Shown here in pieces: positions 1 to 10,607 of a stretch of DNA of 64,000 bases. The notes below the pieces were generated by a model that worked only from the letters and a program-made list of their open reading frames with translations, had not been told where the DNA came from and did not search any database. This DNA is from Sphingomonas sp. URHD0057 (GTDB taxonomy: Bacteria > Pseudomonadota > Alphaproteobacteria > Sphingomonadales > Sphingomonadaceae): the NCBI RefSeq assembly GCF_000620665.1, contig NZ_JIAU01000005.1, forward strand, positions 1 to 64,000, in the 5' to 3' direction. The number at the start of each line of letters is the position of its first letter. The stretch's first letter is position 1. A program made the position numbers and the translations under genes.

Positions 1-3000
1 GGCGGCGGCGGGGGTGGCGGCGGTGCCGGGCAGGTGTCGGTCGCCAGGATCACCGAGCCGTCGGGGCAGGTTTGGGTTGCCGGCGGCGGCGGAGGTGGCG
101 GGGGCGGAGGCGGCGGCGGTGGCGGCGGCGGCGGAGCCGCGTGGCCACCGAGCGGCAGCACGAACTTGAAGTTCCCGCTGTGGCTCTTGATGTCGCCGTT
201 GAACTCGCCCTCGTACCCGACCCTCACGTCGACCGGGCCCATCTTGCCGCCAATGCTGAGGCCGGCGAGGATGGAGCCGCGCTTCTGGGCCGCCGACACC
301 ACGTCGAACGCGCAGGTGTCGATCTGGCACATGAACGCTTCCGAGATGTCGGTGCGCCGTTCGCCGAAGCGGTAGCGGTAGCCGACGTTCACTTCCGGAA
401 CCACGCCGCCCATCTGGGTCGCCCACTTCACACCGCCGGTAAGGAAGGTGTGGCTGGACTTGTTGTTGCCCAGGTGAAGCTCGGCGCCGGTGCCTCCGGT
501 CTCGATGAACTCGTCCATCTTGGCGTGGACGTAATCGAGGTTGAGGTACGGCGTGAGGACCGAGGCACCGCCCATCGGGAACCGGGCGCCGCCATGGAGG
601 CCGAGGGTGTACATCTTGACGTCCGGATCGCCGTCGACCGTGGCGGCGAAGCTGGTCCCGGTGCCAAGGCCGGCGAAGTCGATATGACGGCGGCTGTCGC
701 CGTCGTACCAACTGTAGGTGCCCACGCCCTTCACGTAGAAGGCGCCCGGATCGTACACCCCGTAGGCGCCGACCTGCATGCCGTCGGCATCGACCTTGTC
801 GCCGAACAGATGGTCGCGGGTGTGGTTGGTGACCATGCCTGCGCTGACGCCGAGGATGGCGGCGTTGCCGACGCTCGCATCGACGCCGAGCAGACCGGTG
901 AACCGCTTCGCCTTCATCGTCCCGGCTTCACTGTCGCCGTCCGCCTTCCTCGTCTGATAGTCGAGCTGACCCCAGACGTGGATCGGCGAGGAGGCGCGGC
1001 ACTCAAGCACCGAGCCGGCCAGCGCCGGAACCTCGCAGCTCGTCGCATGGTCGAGGATGTCGTTATAATGGACACCCAGCGACGAGAACGACTGCAGGTA
1101 GTTGGCGTAGCTGGCCCCGGCGAGCTGGTTGAGCGCGATGTTGTAGTTCACCGGGTCGGTGATCAGGAACAGGTCGCTCAGCAGATCCGCGAAGCCGCCG
1201 GTCAAAGTGACGTCGAACAGGCACTCGAGGCCCTCGCCGACCTGCTCGCCGTTGTTGTTGAGGCCAGGGACCTCGTTGAACGGCACCCGGGTCAGCGCCA
1301 GATCGACGTTGTTCTGGTTGTCGTAGACGCAGCCGAAGTCGAGCAGCAGCGAGTCGGCCGGAATGCCGCCGATGATGCACTGGTCGAAGGTCCCGGTGCG
1401 GACGTTGGCGTCGATTACGTTCTGATAGACCGTGGTGTCGAACAACGTCCCCGGAGCGAGGTTCGCGACCAGCGTGCCGTCGAGGAACGCATTCTCGACG
1501 AACACCTGCGGATAGGTGCCCACCGGCACCTCGCCGGCAACCGCGCCTGGAAGATCGAAGGTGATCGTCCCCGGAGCGCTGGTGGCCGGAGCCACCACCA
1601 CCGGAGCGCGCAGGTCGAGCGTGTTCATGAACACATAGGACGGGCCATCCACCGGATCGATCTGGAGGTGGAAGTTGCCGCCGTTGTTGATGTTCATGGT
1701 GCCGACACCGCACGAGCTCAGCGCCGGGCTGTCGGCAGCGCCGCCGCCGGTTCCCGCCGCCACCCCGGCCGCCGGCAGGCAGCTCGAGTTGATGATGCCG
1801 TTGAACAAGGTCTCGCCGCCGGTGACGTTGATCGTGTCGGCGTCGCTCTGCAGCTCGATGTTGCCGAAGATGCTGCCCGACAGGAGGTTGATCACCGACC
1901 GGTTGGGAGCGTCGGTCACGTCGATCGCGGTGCCGCGGTGGAAGGTCGTCCCGCCGTCGGTCGAGACGCGGACGATGATGTCGCCCGAATTCTCGATCGT
2001 GGTGACATCGCCGGCAAGCGGAACCGTCACGCCATTCGACGTGACCCGGATGCCATACGCCGTCGCCGACCCGCCATTCTCCGTAATCGCATCAACATTG
2101 ATCGAGCCAGAGTTGCTGATCGTCATGTTGTTGATGCCGCCATCGACGCGGATGCCCGTCGCCAATGCCGAGCTCAGCGGCGTCGTGGTGGTTGTCGTCG
2201 TCGTCGACGCCACCACCGTGCCCGGACCATCGGTCGTGTAGTTCACGAACGTATGGGTCGCCGAAGCCACCCCGCCCGAAGCATGGGCGAGGACGTTGAG
2301 CGTGCCCGAGTTGTTGATCGCGCCGTCGATCGGCTGCGCGTTCGTCACCACTACCGGTGGCGAGCCTGCAACCGTAGTCACCGTCGCCTCGTTCGAGACC
2401 AGGATGCCTTGGGCATGCGCAACCGCGGTTCCCGGGGCTGTCGCATTGGCAGTGACGTTGATCTCGCCGCCATCCTCGTTGGTGATGGCAACCGTCAGAC
2501 CCGCGCCGCCGGACCCCGACCCCCGATAGCCGATCGCGCCGGCGTGGGCGGTCCCGGCGAGCGTCGCATAGGACGTCGCCACGGCCGTCGCAGCCACGTT
2601 GATCGTGCCGCTGTTGTCGAAGTTGATCGCGACCGGATCGGTCTCCTGATAGACGCCCGTCGCATAGGCCGTAGCCACCGCGTTCGAGCCACCGCTCGCC
2701 GTCGCATGCGCGCCGACGTTCAGCGTGCCGCTGTTGACGATGGTCGCGCTGCCCGTGCCGCCGACGTCCTGACCCATTCCGATCGCCTGCGCCCAGGCAT
2801 GCGCCGAGCCGGAGAAGGTCGTCGTGGTCGTGGTCGTGGCACTCGTGCCCGTTCCCGTGGTGTTGGTGACCGTTGCCGATACAACCGCATGCGCATGCGC
2901 ATTCGCGGTTGCCGTTACGGTGCCCGCATTCGACATGAACGCAGCGACCCCCGGCCCGTCCGCTTCCTGGTACATGGCGGTGTTGGCGTTCGCGATGGCC

Positions 3001-6000
3001 GAGGCATGATTCGTGCCTGTCGCACTCGCCGTCGCCACCAGGGCGAGCGTGGCATTGTTGGTCATGTTGGCCGAAGCAACCGGCCCCGACACTTCCTGCC
3101 ATGCGGCGTAGGACGCCGTGGCGTAAGCCTTGGCGTTGGTGCCGCTGGCATAGGCCGCCGCGCCGACTTCCAGCGTGGCGTCATTGACGAAGTTGGCGGT
3201 GGCGCCGGCGACGAGCAGCGACGTATCCACGCCGGTCCCGACCGTAAGCCCATCGCCATTGGCGATCTGATGCACGCCCGCGCCGACGAAGGCGTTGGCA
3301 TTCGCCACACCGGTGCCGGTCGCATGCGCGTTGGCGTTGATCGCGATCGTGCCCTCGTTGGTCAGCGAAACGTGCGCTACCCCGGCAACCCCGGCCAGCG
3401 GCGCCGAGCCATAGGGAGTCGCTGTGAACGATGTGCCCACCGCGTCTGCAGTGGCATACTGGACGATGCCGACCCGGACCCGCGCACCTGCGTTCGCCGC
3501 TCCGCCGACCGCATCCGCAGATGCCGCGACAGTGATCGTGCCCGAATTGTAGACATGGTCGGAGGCCGTGCCGCCGTTGGCGTGCGCCTGCTGCGCGATT
3601 CCGGCGCCGACCGATGCGTAGGCATTGGCCGAGATGGTGCCGGTCGCGGCCGCATTCGCGCTAACGTTGATCGCCGACCCATTGGTCAGCGAGGCGAGAG
3701 CGACACCGCCAACCGTAACATCGGTCGCGGTGGCGCCGGTGCCGGTTGGGGTCGTGAAGGTCCCCGAAGCGCGAGCGAACTGCGAGATTCCGTCCAGAAC
3801 CAGGGCTCCGGCAGTCGCATAAGCGGCGCCGTCGCCTTCGCCGAGCGCTTTCGCGGACGCGGTAACGTCGATCGAACCGCCATTATTGATGATCGCGCTG
3901 GCGTTGACGCCGTTGGCGCCCTGGCCGACGCCCAGAAGCACCTGAGCAGTCGCATAGGCGTCACCGACGACCGTCGTCGCCGTGGGGCCAACCCCCAATA
4001 CGAGGGTGCCGGCATCGGCAGTCGCGGCCGCGGCTACGTTGATGGAGCCGCCATTCGCGATGGTCGCGTTCGCATCGCCGCTGGTCGCATAAGCGGATTG
4101 CAGCACTCCGAACAGAATGTCGGCCTCGGCCCCGGCATCCACGCCGGTCGCGTCGGCGGCCGCGTTGGCCGCGACCGCGATCGCGCCGTCGTTGGTCAGA
4201 TTGGCCGCCGCATTGGCACCCGTGCCATAGGCAATGGCGTTCTGCACGAGACCGGACTTCACCGCCGCGGTCGCGTAGGCATCCTGCCCAGTCGCCGTTG
4301 CGCTGGCGAGAACCGAGATCGCCGCATCGGCGGTATTGTAAATGTTCGCGGTCGCGTTGCCGCCGCCGGTCGCCGATGCGACCTGGATCAGGCCGCGCTG
4401 GACGAACGCGCTGGCGAAGGCCGTTTCCTGCGCCGTCGCATAAGCATGCGCGCCAACCTCCAGCGACCCGCTGTTGTTGATGTTGGCCACTGCATTGCCG
4501 CCGCCGCCCGCGGTTACGAGCTGGGAGATCCCGCCTTCGGCTTGCGTCGTGTAGGAAACGCCAGTGCCCGACTTGGTTGCGTAGGTGTGCGCGACCTGGA
4601 CCGTTCCGCCCACCGTCGCGTTGGCAACCGCAATGCCGTCGGCACCCGTCGCTGTCGCATTGGCAACGACGCTGTTGTCGCCGGCGAGGTTGATCGTCGC
4701 GTAAGCGTCGCCGCTGCTCGCGTATGCAGACTGGAGAATCCCGCTGTGAACCGCGGCATTGGCGAACCCGGAGTCGTCGCCGAATCCGAGGCCAGTCGCG
4801 TGGATGGCGATCCCGCCGGCTTGCGAGATCATGGCATGAGCGCTGCCGCCGCCGAACGCGTCGGCGGACTGGATGATGCCATGGTCGACCGAAGCGTAAG
4901 CGAACCCGTCGCCGCCATCGGTCGCCAGCGCGCGAGCATGCGCGCCGATGTCGATCGAGCCCGCGCCGGTGATGCTCGCCGCCGCGTTGCCGGAGGTGGC
5001 GAAGGCGTGCTGCTCAACCCCGAAATTGTTGGTCGCGGTGGCGTACGCCGACTTGGTCGCAACCGCGTCGGCCGAGGCGTTGATGCCGATGGTGCCGTCG
5101 TTCGCGATCAGCGCCGCGGCGTCGCCGCTGTTGTAGGCGGTGCCATAAGAAGCGGCCCGCTGATAAATGCCGCCGAGGACCTCGGCGTGCGCACGTGCGA
5201 ACGTGGGGGTCTCAGTCCCGTAAGGGCTGGTGAGGGCCCCGACACCGGCGACCGCCGCAATGTCGATCTTACCACCATTATTGAGGGTGACATTGGCCGC
5301 GCCGCCGCCAAAGTTGATCGCCTTCTGGCTGATTGCGGCATAATCGGTGCCGTAGGTGGTGTCGAAGCCGACGACCGCGTGGGCGACGCCGTCGAACGTC
5401 GAATGGACATTCGCCACGGCGCCGATGTTGATGACTCCGTCAACGTCATTGGTCAGCACTGCGCTGGCCACCGCGTCCGTCGCGTACGCCTGCGCCGACT
5501 GCCAGATACCGTTGGTGACCTGTGCGCTCGCGAAGCCGACGGCGTTGGAGGCGGTCGCCACGGCGTTGACGTTCATCGTGCCGTAATTGTGCATTTTGAC
5601 GGTCGCGTCGCCAACGGTGGCGTAAGCGAACTGCCACGCGCCGAATGCGACGTTCGCATCGGCGTCGGCGGTTTCGCCGAATCCGGTTGCGACCGCGGAA
5701 ACGGTCAGGTTGCCGTTGTTGACGAAATTGGCGGCCGCTGTCTCGGCCGAGCCGATGCTCTGCGCAACGCCGCTGTCGATATGCGCGCTGGCATAGACGC
5801 TGCCGCTCGCAATGGCATCGATCAGAATGTTGCCGTCGTTGGTGAAATTCAGCGCCACGTCGTCGCCGGTGGCGACGTGCTGGAAGATCGCGATGCCGTC
5901 GATGTTGGCGTTGCCGTTCGCCCCGCCCGTCGAAATCGCGCCGACTTCGGCGGTCTGGTACGGATAAGTCGTGGTGTCGTAGGCCGCGTTGGTCATGCCG

Positions 6001-6287
6001 AGCGTGATGTCGCCGCCGGCGTCATGCTGGACGATCTTGCCGGTCGGGACCGAATTGACCGTCGCCGCCCCACCCGCGGTGTTGATGACGCCAAAGAAAC
6101 ACTCCGCGTTATCGGCGATCGTGCAGATCGAGATCGTCGGGTCGGTTGAGCTCGTCCCGGCATGCGTGCCGTCGGCCAAGGCATCGTGCGGCGCGGCGAA
6201 CGCCGGCGCTGCGAAAATCGAAGATACACCCAGTGCGGAAATCGAGGCTCCGGTGAGAAGCGCAATACGCCGGTGCGAGGTCTTCAT
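1..6287 (-). CDS. Giant repetitive autotransporter-type outer-membrane protein (3' end beyond window)
   Basis: ATG at 6287 is preceded by an AGGGGA ribosome site. The frame stays open for 2095 codons to the window edge. Residues 1-32 are a signal peptide (basic start, hydrophobic core, AFA-AP cleavage site). Residues about 60-1400 are an Ala/Asn/Gly-rich passenger built of many degenerate units of roughly 44-65 residues, each with an N-N-G-(T/S)-I-N-V-type strand followed by alternating A-x-A blocks and a GI-Q turn. This suggests a right-handed beta-helix. Residues about 1765-2045 look like an autotransporter beta-barrel (WGQLDYQT start, FKFVLPL last strand). A run of 17 prolines follows, then CPDGSVI-x(5)-CP and a second Pro run at the edge. 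Barrels normally end the protein, so a further periplasmic domain is expected. Likely a secreted or surface adhesin; substrate unknown. Confidence 0.88.
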   Translation of the reverse strand, partial: MKTSHRRIALLTGASISALGVSSIFAAPAFAAPHDALADGTHAGTSSTDPTISICTIADNAECFFGVINTAGGAATVNSVPTGKIVQHDAGGDITLGMTNAAYDTTTYPYQTAEVGAISTGGANGNANIDGIAIFQHVATGDDVALNFTNDGNILIDAIASGSVYASAHIDSGVAQSIGSAETAAANFVNNGNLTVSAVATGFGETADADANVAFGAWQFAYATVGDATVKMHNYGTMNVNAVATASNAVGFASAQVTNGIWQSAQAYATDAVASAVLTNDVDGVINIGAVANVHSTFDGVAHAVVGFDTTYGTDYAAISQKAINFGGGAANVTLNNGGKIDIAAVAGVGALTSPYGTETPTFARAHAEVLGGIYQRAASYGTAYNSGDAAALIANDGTIGINASADAVATKSAYATATNNFGVEQHAFATSGNAAASITGAGSIDIGAHARALATDGGDGFAYASVDHGIIQSADAFGGGSAHAMISQAGGIAIHATGLGFGDDSGFANAAVHSGILQSAYASSGDAYATINLAGDNSVVANATATGADGIAVANATVGGTVQVAHTYATKSGTGVSYTTQAEGGISQLVTAGGGGNAVANINNSGSLEVGAHAYATAQETAFASAFVQRGLIQVASATGGGNATANIYNTADAAISVLASATATGQDAYATAAVKSGLVQNAIAYGTGANAAANLTNDGAIAVAANAAADATGVDAGAEADILFGVLQSAYATSGDANATIANGGSINVAAAATADAGTLVLGVGPTATTVVGDAYATAQVLLGVGQGANGVNASAIINNGGSIDVTASAKALGEGDGAAYATAGALVLDGISQFARASGTFTTPTGTGATATDVTVGGVALASLTNGSAINVSANAAATGTISANAYASVGAGIAQQAHANGGTASDHVYNSGTITVAASADAVGGAANAGARVRVGIVQYATADAVGTSFTATPYGSAPLAGVAGVAHVSLTNEGTIAINANAHATGTGVANANAFVGAGVHQIANGDGLTVGTGVDTSLLVAGATANFVNDATLEVGAAAYASGTNAKAYATASYAAWQEVSGPVASANMTNNATLALVATASATGTNHASAIANANTAMYQEADGPGVAAFMSNAGTVTATANAHAHAVVSATVTNTTGTGTSATTTTTTTFSGSAHAWAQAIGMGQDVGGTGSATIVNSGTLNVGAHATASGGSNAVATAYATGVYQETDPVAINFDNSGTINVAATAVATSYATLAGTAHAGAIGYRGSGSGGAGLTVAITNEDGGEINVTANATAPGTAVAHAQGILVSNEATVTTVAGSPPVVVTNAQPIDGAINNSGTLNVLAHASGGVASATHTFVNYTTDGPGTVVASTTTTTTTTPLSSALATGIRVDGGINNMTISNSGSINVDAITENGGSATAYGIRVTSNGVTVPLAGDVTTIENSGDIIVRVSTDGGTTFHRGTAIDVTDAPNRSVINLLSGSIFGNIELQSDADTINVTGGETLFNGIINSSCLPAAGVAAGTGGGAADSPALSSCGVGTMNINNGGNFHLQIDPVDGPSYVFMNTLDLRAPVVVAPATSAPGTITFDLPGAVAGEVPVGTYPQVFVENAFLDGTLVANLAPGTLFDTTVYQNVIDANVRTGTFDQCIIGGIPADSLLLDFGCVYDNQNNVDLALTRVPFNEVPGLNNNGEQVGEGLECLFDVTLTGGFADLLSDLFLITDPVNYNIALNQLAGASYANYLQSFSSLGVHYNDILDHATSCEVPALAGSVLECRASSPIHVWGQLDYQTRKADGDSEAGTMKAKRFTGLLGVDASVGNAAILGVSAGMVTNHTRDHLFGDKVDADGMQVGAYGVYDPGAFYVKGVGTYSWYDGDSRRHIDFAGLGTGTSFAATVDGDPDVKMYTLGLHGGARFPMGGASVLTPYLNLDYVHAKMDEFIETGGTGAELHLGNNKSSHTFLTGGVKWATQMGGVVPEVNVGYRYRFGERRTDISEAFMCQIDTCAFDVVSAAQKRGSILAGLSIGGKMGPVDVRVGYEGEFNGDIKSHSGNFKFVLPLGGHAAPPPPPPPPPPPPPPPPPPATQTCPDGSVILATDTCPAPPPPPPP

Positions 6288-6696
6288 GAATGTATCCCCT
6301 GTTCTTAATGCCGCGGCCGCGGACTTTTGGTTACGCTTGGAAAACCCCTCCCTGGATGGCTGCAAAGTCGGCACGCAATGCAGCCCGCCCCCAAGGCGGG
6401 ATATTCCTCTAACCGTGGCTTATGCCCGCATTGTCGGAAAAGCAAAGCCAAAAAATTGATCCGGATTGCGTATATCCGCCATTCCGGCGGCCCCCTGTGG
6501 CGAAGCCGCAACAGTGCCGCCGGCGTCGCGCGCGCGCGTATGCGGATAGGTTGCGTGGGTTCCGCGAAATTGTGCAGTTCAGTTCGCAGCAAGGTTCGGG
6601 CGCTGACAATAAGCCCCCGTCGACGGCGCCGGGACGACTCGCTATCGGATGCCCGCGCTTTTTCCACACCCACGTTCAAGATCAGGGGAGACCGAA
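6288..6696. other. Intergenic region between divergent surface-protein and EF-hand genes
   Basis: About 400 bases with no convincing gene. It must hold the promoters of both divergent neighbours. A perfect 12-base palindrome, CCGCGGCCGCGG, lies at 6311-6322, just upstream of the autotransporter start, and could be an operator or simply GC-rich chance. Short open frames here have no ribosome sites or recognisable products. Confidence 0.5.
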
Positions 6697-7245
6697 TTGT
6701 CCAAAGCTTATGTTTCGCTCGCGTTGATGGTCGCGCTCGGCGCCGGTGCTCCGGCCCTGGCGACCGCTGCGCCGACGCCCGCCGCATCGAGACCCGCCGT
6801 ATCGAAGCCCGCTGGCGCCGCCCAGGCCGCTCCGACCCGCGCCGCGCTGCTCAAGGGGCTCGACAACGCCTTCAAGAACATCGACACCAACGGCGACGGC
6901 TCGATCAGCGCCGCCGAAGCCCAGGCCACTGAAGGCAAGATCCAGCAGCAGCAGCTCGCGCGCCGGCGCAGCAACATCGAGGCCGAGTTCACCAAGCTCG
7001 ACACCAACAAGGACGGGCAGCTGAACAAGGCCGAGTTCATGGCCGCCGCGTCGACCGCCCCGGTGAGCGCGCCCAACGGCGCCGCGATCGTCACCCAGCT
7101 CGACACCAACAAGGACGGCAAGATCAGCCCGGACGAATATCGCGCGCCGCGCCTTGCCATTTTCGACAAGCTCGACACCAACAAGGACGGCACCATCAGC
7201 GCGACCGAGCGCCAGGCCGCCATCGCCTCCCGCACCAAGAAGTAA
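6697..7245 (+). CDS. Secreted EF-hand calcium-binding protein
   Basis: The start is taken as TTG at 6697, because AGGGGAG sits six bases upstream and translation from there gives a clean signal peptide (MSKAYVSLALMVALGAG, cleavage near ATAAP). An upstream ATG at 6649 in frame would add a charged, non-signal-like leader. The mature 182-codon product carries four canonical calcium loops: DTNGDGSISAAE, DTNKDGQLNKAE, DTNKDGKISPDE and DTNKDGTISATE. All have Asp/Asn at positions 1, 3 and 5 and Glu at 12. It is probably a periplasmic calcium buffer or sensor. The role is not determined by context; it is monocistronic, with its own terminator. Confidence 0.87.
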   Translation: MSKAYVSLALMVALGAGAPALATAAPTPAASRPAVSKPAGAAQAAPTRAALLKGLDNAFKNIDTNGDGSISAAEAQATEGKIQQQQLARRRSNIEAEFTKLDTNKDGQLNKAEFMAAASTAPVSAPNGAAIVTQLDTNKDGKISPDEYRAPRLAIFDKLDTNKDGTISATERQAAIASRTKK

Positions 7246-7267
7246 GCGCCTCGGCGTTCGTTGGATA

Positions 7268-7302
7268 AAGGCCGCGCGGTCTCCTATGGCGCGCGGCCTT
7301 TT
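7268..7302 (+). terminator. Rho-independent terminator after the EF-hand gene
   Basis: Perfect 12-bp stem AAAGGCCGCGCG (7268-7279) / CGCGCGGCCTTT (7290-7301) with a 10-base loop. The stem ends in a short T run, 22 bases after the EF-hand stop. It separates that gene from the thiC leader. Confidence 0.85.
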
Positions 7303-7312
7303 CGCGTCTTAA

Positions 7313-9822
<2,510 letters not shown>

Positions 9823-9829
9823 AGAACAC

Positions 9830-9892
9830 ATGGCCGAGATGAGCAAGCGCTTCCGCGACGAAGGCGGCGAGATTTATGTGCGCGCCGGATGA
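9830..9892 (+). pseudogene. Duplicated thiC 3'-end fragment, copy 2
   Basis: This stretch encodes [20 protein letters not shown] and a stop. It matches the last 21 codons of thiC (9293-9358) at 47 of the first 51 bases. Two of the four differences are synonymous, which suggests a once-functional thiC allele end rather than random decay. It has no upstream thiC body. Its stop overlaps the start of the DUF2199 gene as ATGA, the same arrangement that thiC itself has with the lipocalin gene. Confidence 0.9.
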
Positions 9893-10491
9893 TTCGCCGT
9901 CTTTTTGGCCTTCGAAAACGAGCCGTCGCAGCTGAGCAGCACGACGCAACGCTTGAGCTGTTGAGGTCGGATTGGCGCTGTTCCTGCTGCGGCGAGTGGC
10001 ACCACGGTTTGATGGACATGGCCGCTCACACTCCCGATCCGTGGCCCGACGAACCCACCTACGAACCGAATTCGGCACTGCGGCTGGAGGGCAACTTCCT
10101 GTCGGAAGACTTTTGCGTGCTGGAAGGCGAGCATTTCTTCGTTCGTAGCCTGCTCGAAATTCCCGTTGATGGACTGGAGAGACCGTGGGGCTTCGGATGC
10201 TGGAGCACCCTCAGCCGCACCAATTTCGAAAAGTACGTCGCCGGCTTCGACGACGGCGAATATGAAGACGACGGGCCGTGGTTCGGGTGGCTTTCCAATC
10301 GGCTCAAGATCTACTTCGACGAGGGAGAGCCGATAGGCGTACACGTGCTTCCGCACCCAAATCGCCAGCGACCCAGACTAATCGTAAAGGACCAGGATCA
10401 TCCGCTCGCGATCGCTCAGCGCGACGGCATAACCGCTGAACCGATGCTGTCCCTGTTGCGGGCATACGGTCACGGCCCCACCGTTCAGTGA
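9889..10491 (+). CDS. DUF2199 domain protein
   Basis: A 200-aa cytoplasmic protein with the DUF2199 pattern: an N-terminal CSCCGEWH zinc-ribbon-like motif near residues 31-38, a PDPW segment, the FCVLEGEHFFVRSLLEIPV block, and a GFGCWSTLS-NF block. The function of the family is unknown. ATG at 9889 overlaps the stop of the thiC-end fragment. The TGA stop (10489-10491) is itself part of the next duplicated thiC end, since it is the TGA inside aTGAgcaa. The inserted gene therefore borrowed its stop at the junction, and its natural C-terminus may be slightly altered. Confidence 0.8.
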   Translation: MIRRLFGLRKRAVAAEQHDATLELLRSDWRCSCCGEWHHGLMDMAAHTPDPWPDEPTYEPNSALRLEGNFLSEDFCVLEGEHFFVRSLLEIPVDGLERPWGFGCWSTLSRTNFEKYVAGFDDGEYEDDGPWFGWLSNRLKIYFDEGEPIGVHVLPHPNRQRPRLIVKDQDHPLAIAQRDGITAEPMLSLLRAYGHGPTVQ

Positions 10492-10544
10492 GCAAACGCT
10501 TCCAAAACGAAGGTGGCGAGATTCACGCCCCCGCGGCGGAGTGA
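10490..10544 (+). pseudogene. Duplicated thiC 3'-end fragment, copy 3
   Basis: From AGC at 10491 it encodes SKRFQNEGGEIHAPAAE and a stop. It matches the last 18 codons of thiC at 45 of 54 bases, including the terminal GCGGCGGAGTGA. It begins exactly at the stop of the DUF2199 gene. Unlike the first two ends, the GTG overlapping its stop opens only a two-codon frame (GTGATTTAG), so no gene is coupled to it. It is older or more degenerate than copy 2. Confidence 0.85.
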
Positions 10545-10607
10545 TTTAGACTTCAGCCCGCTCATTTCCGTGTTTCGAGACTTGCCATCGCCAATACGAC
10601 AAGTTTC

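Noticed and set aside
72-6149. A 2025-codon open frame on the plus strand
   Set aside because: It is antisense to the repetitive autotransporter. Its Arg/Val/Asp-rich product has no domains or signal, and the frame is open because the repeat codons rarely give stops in that phase.
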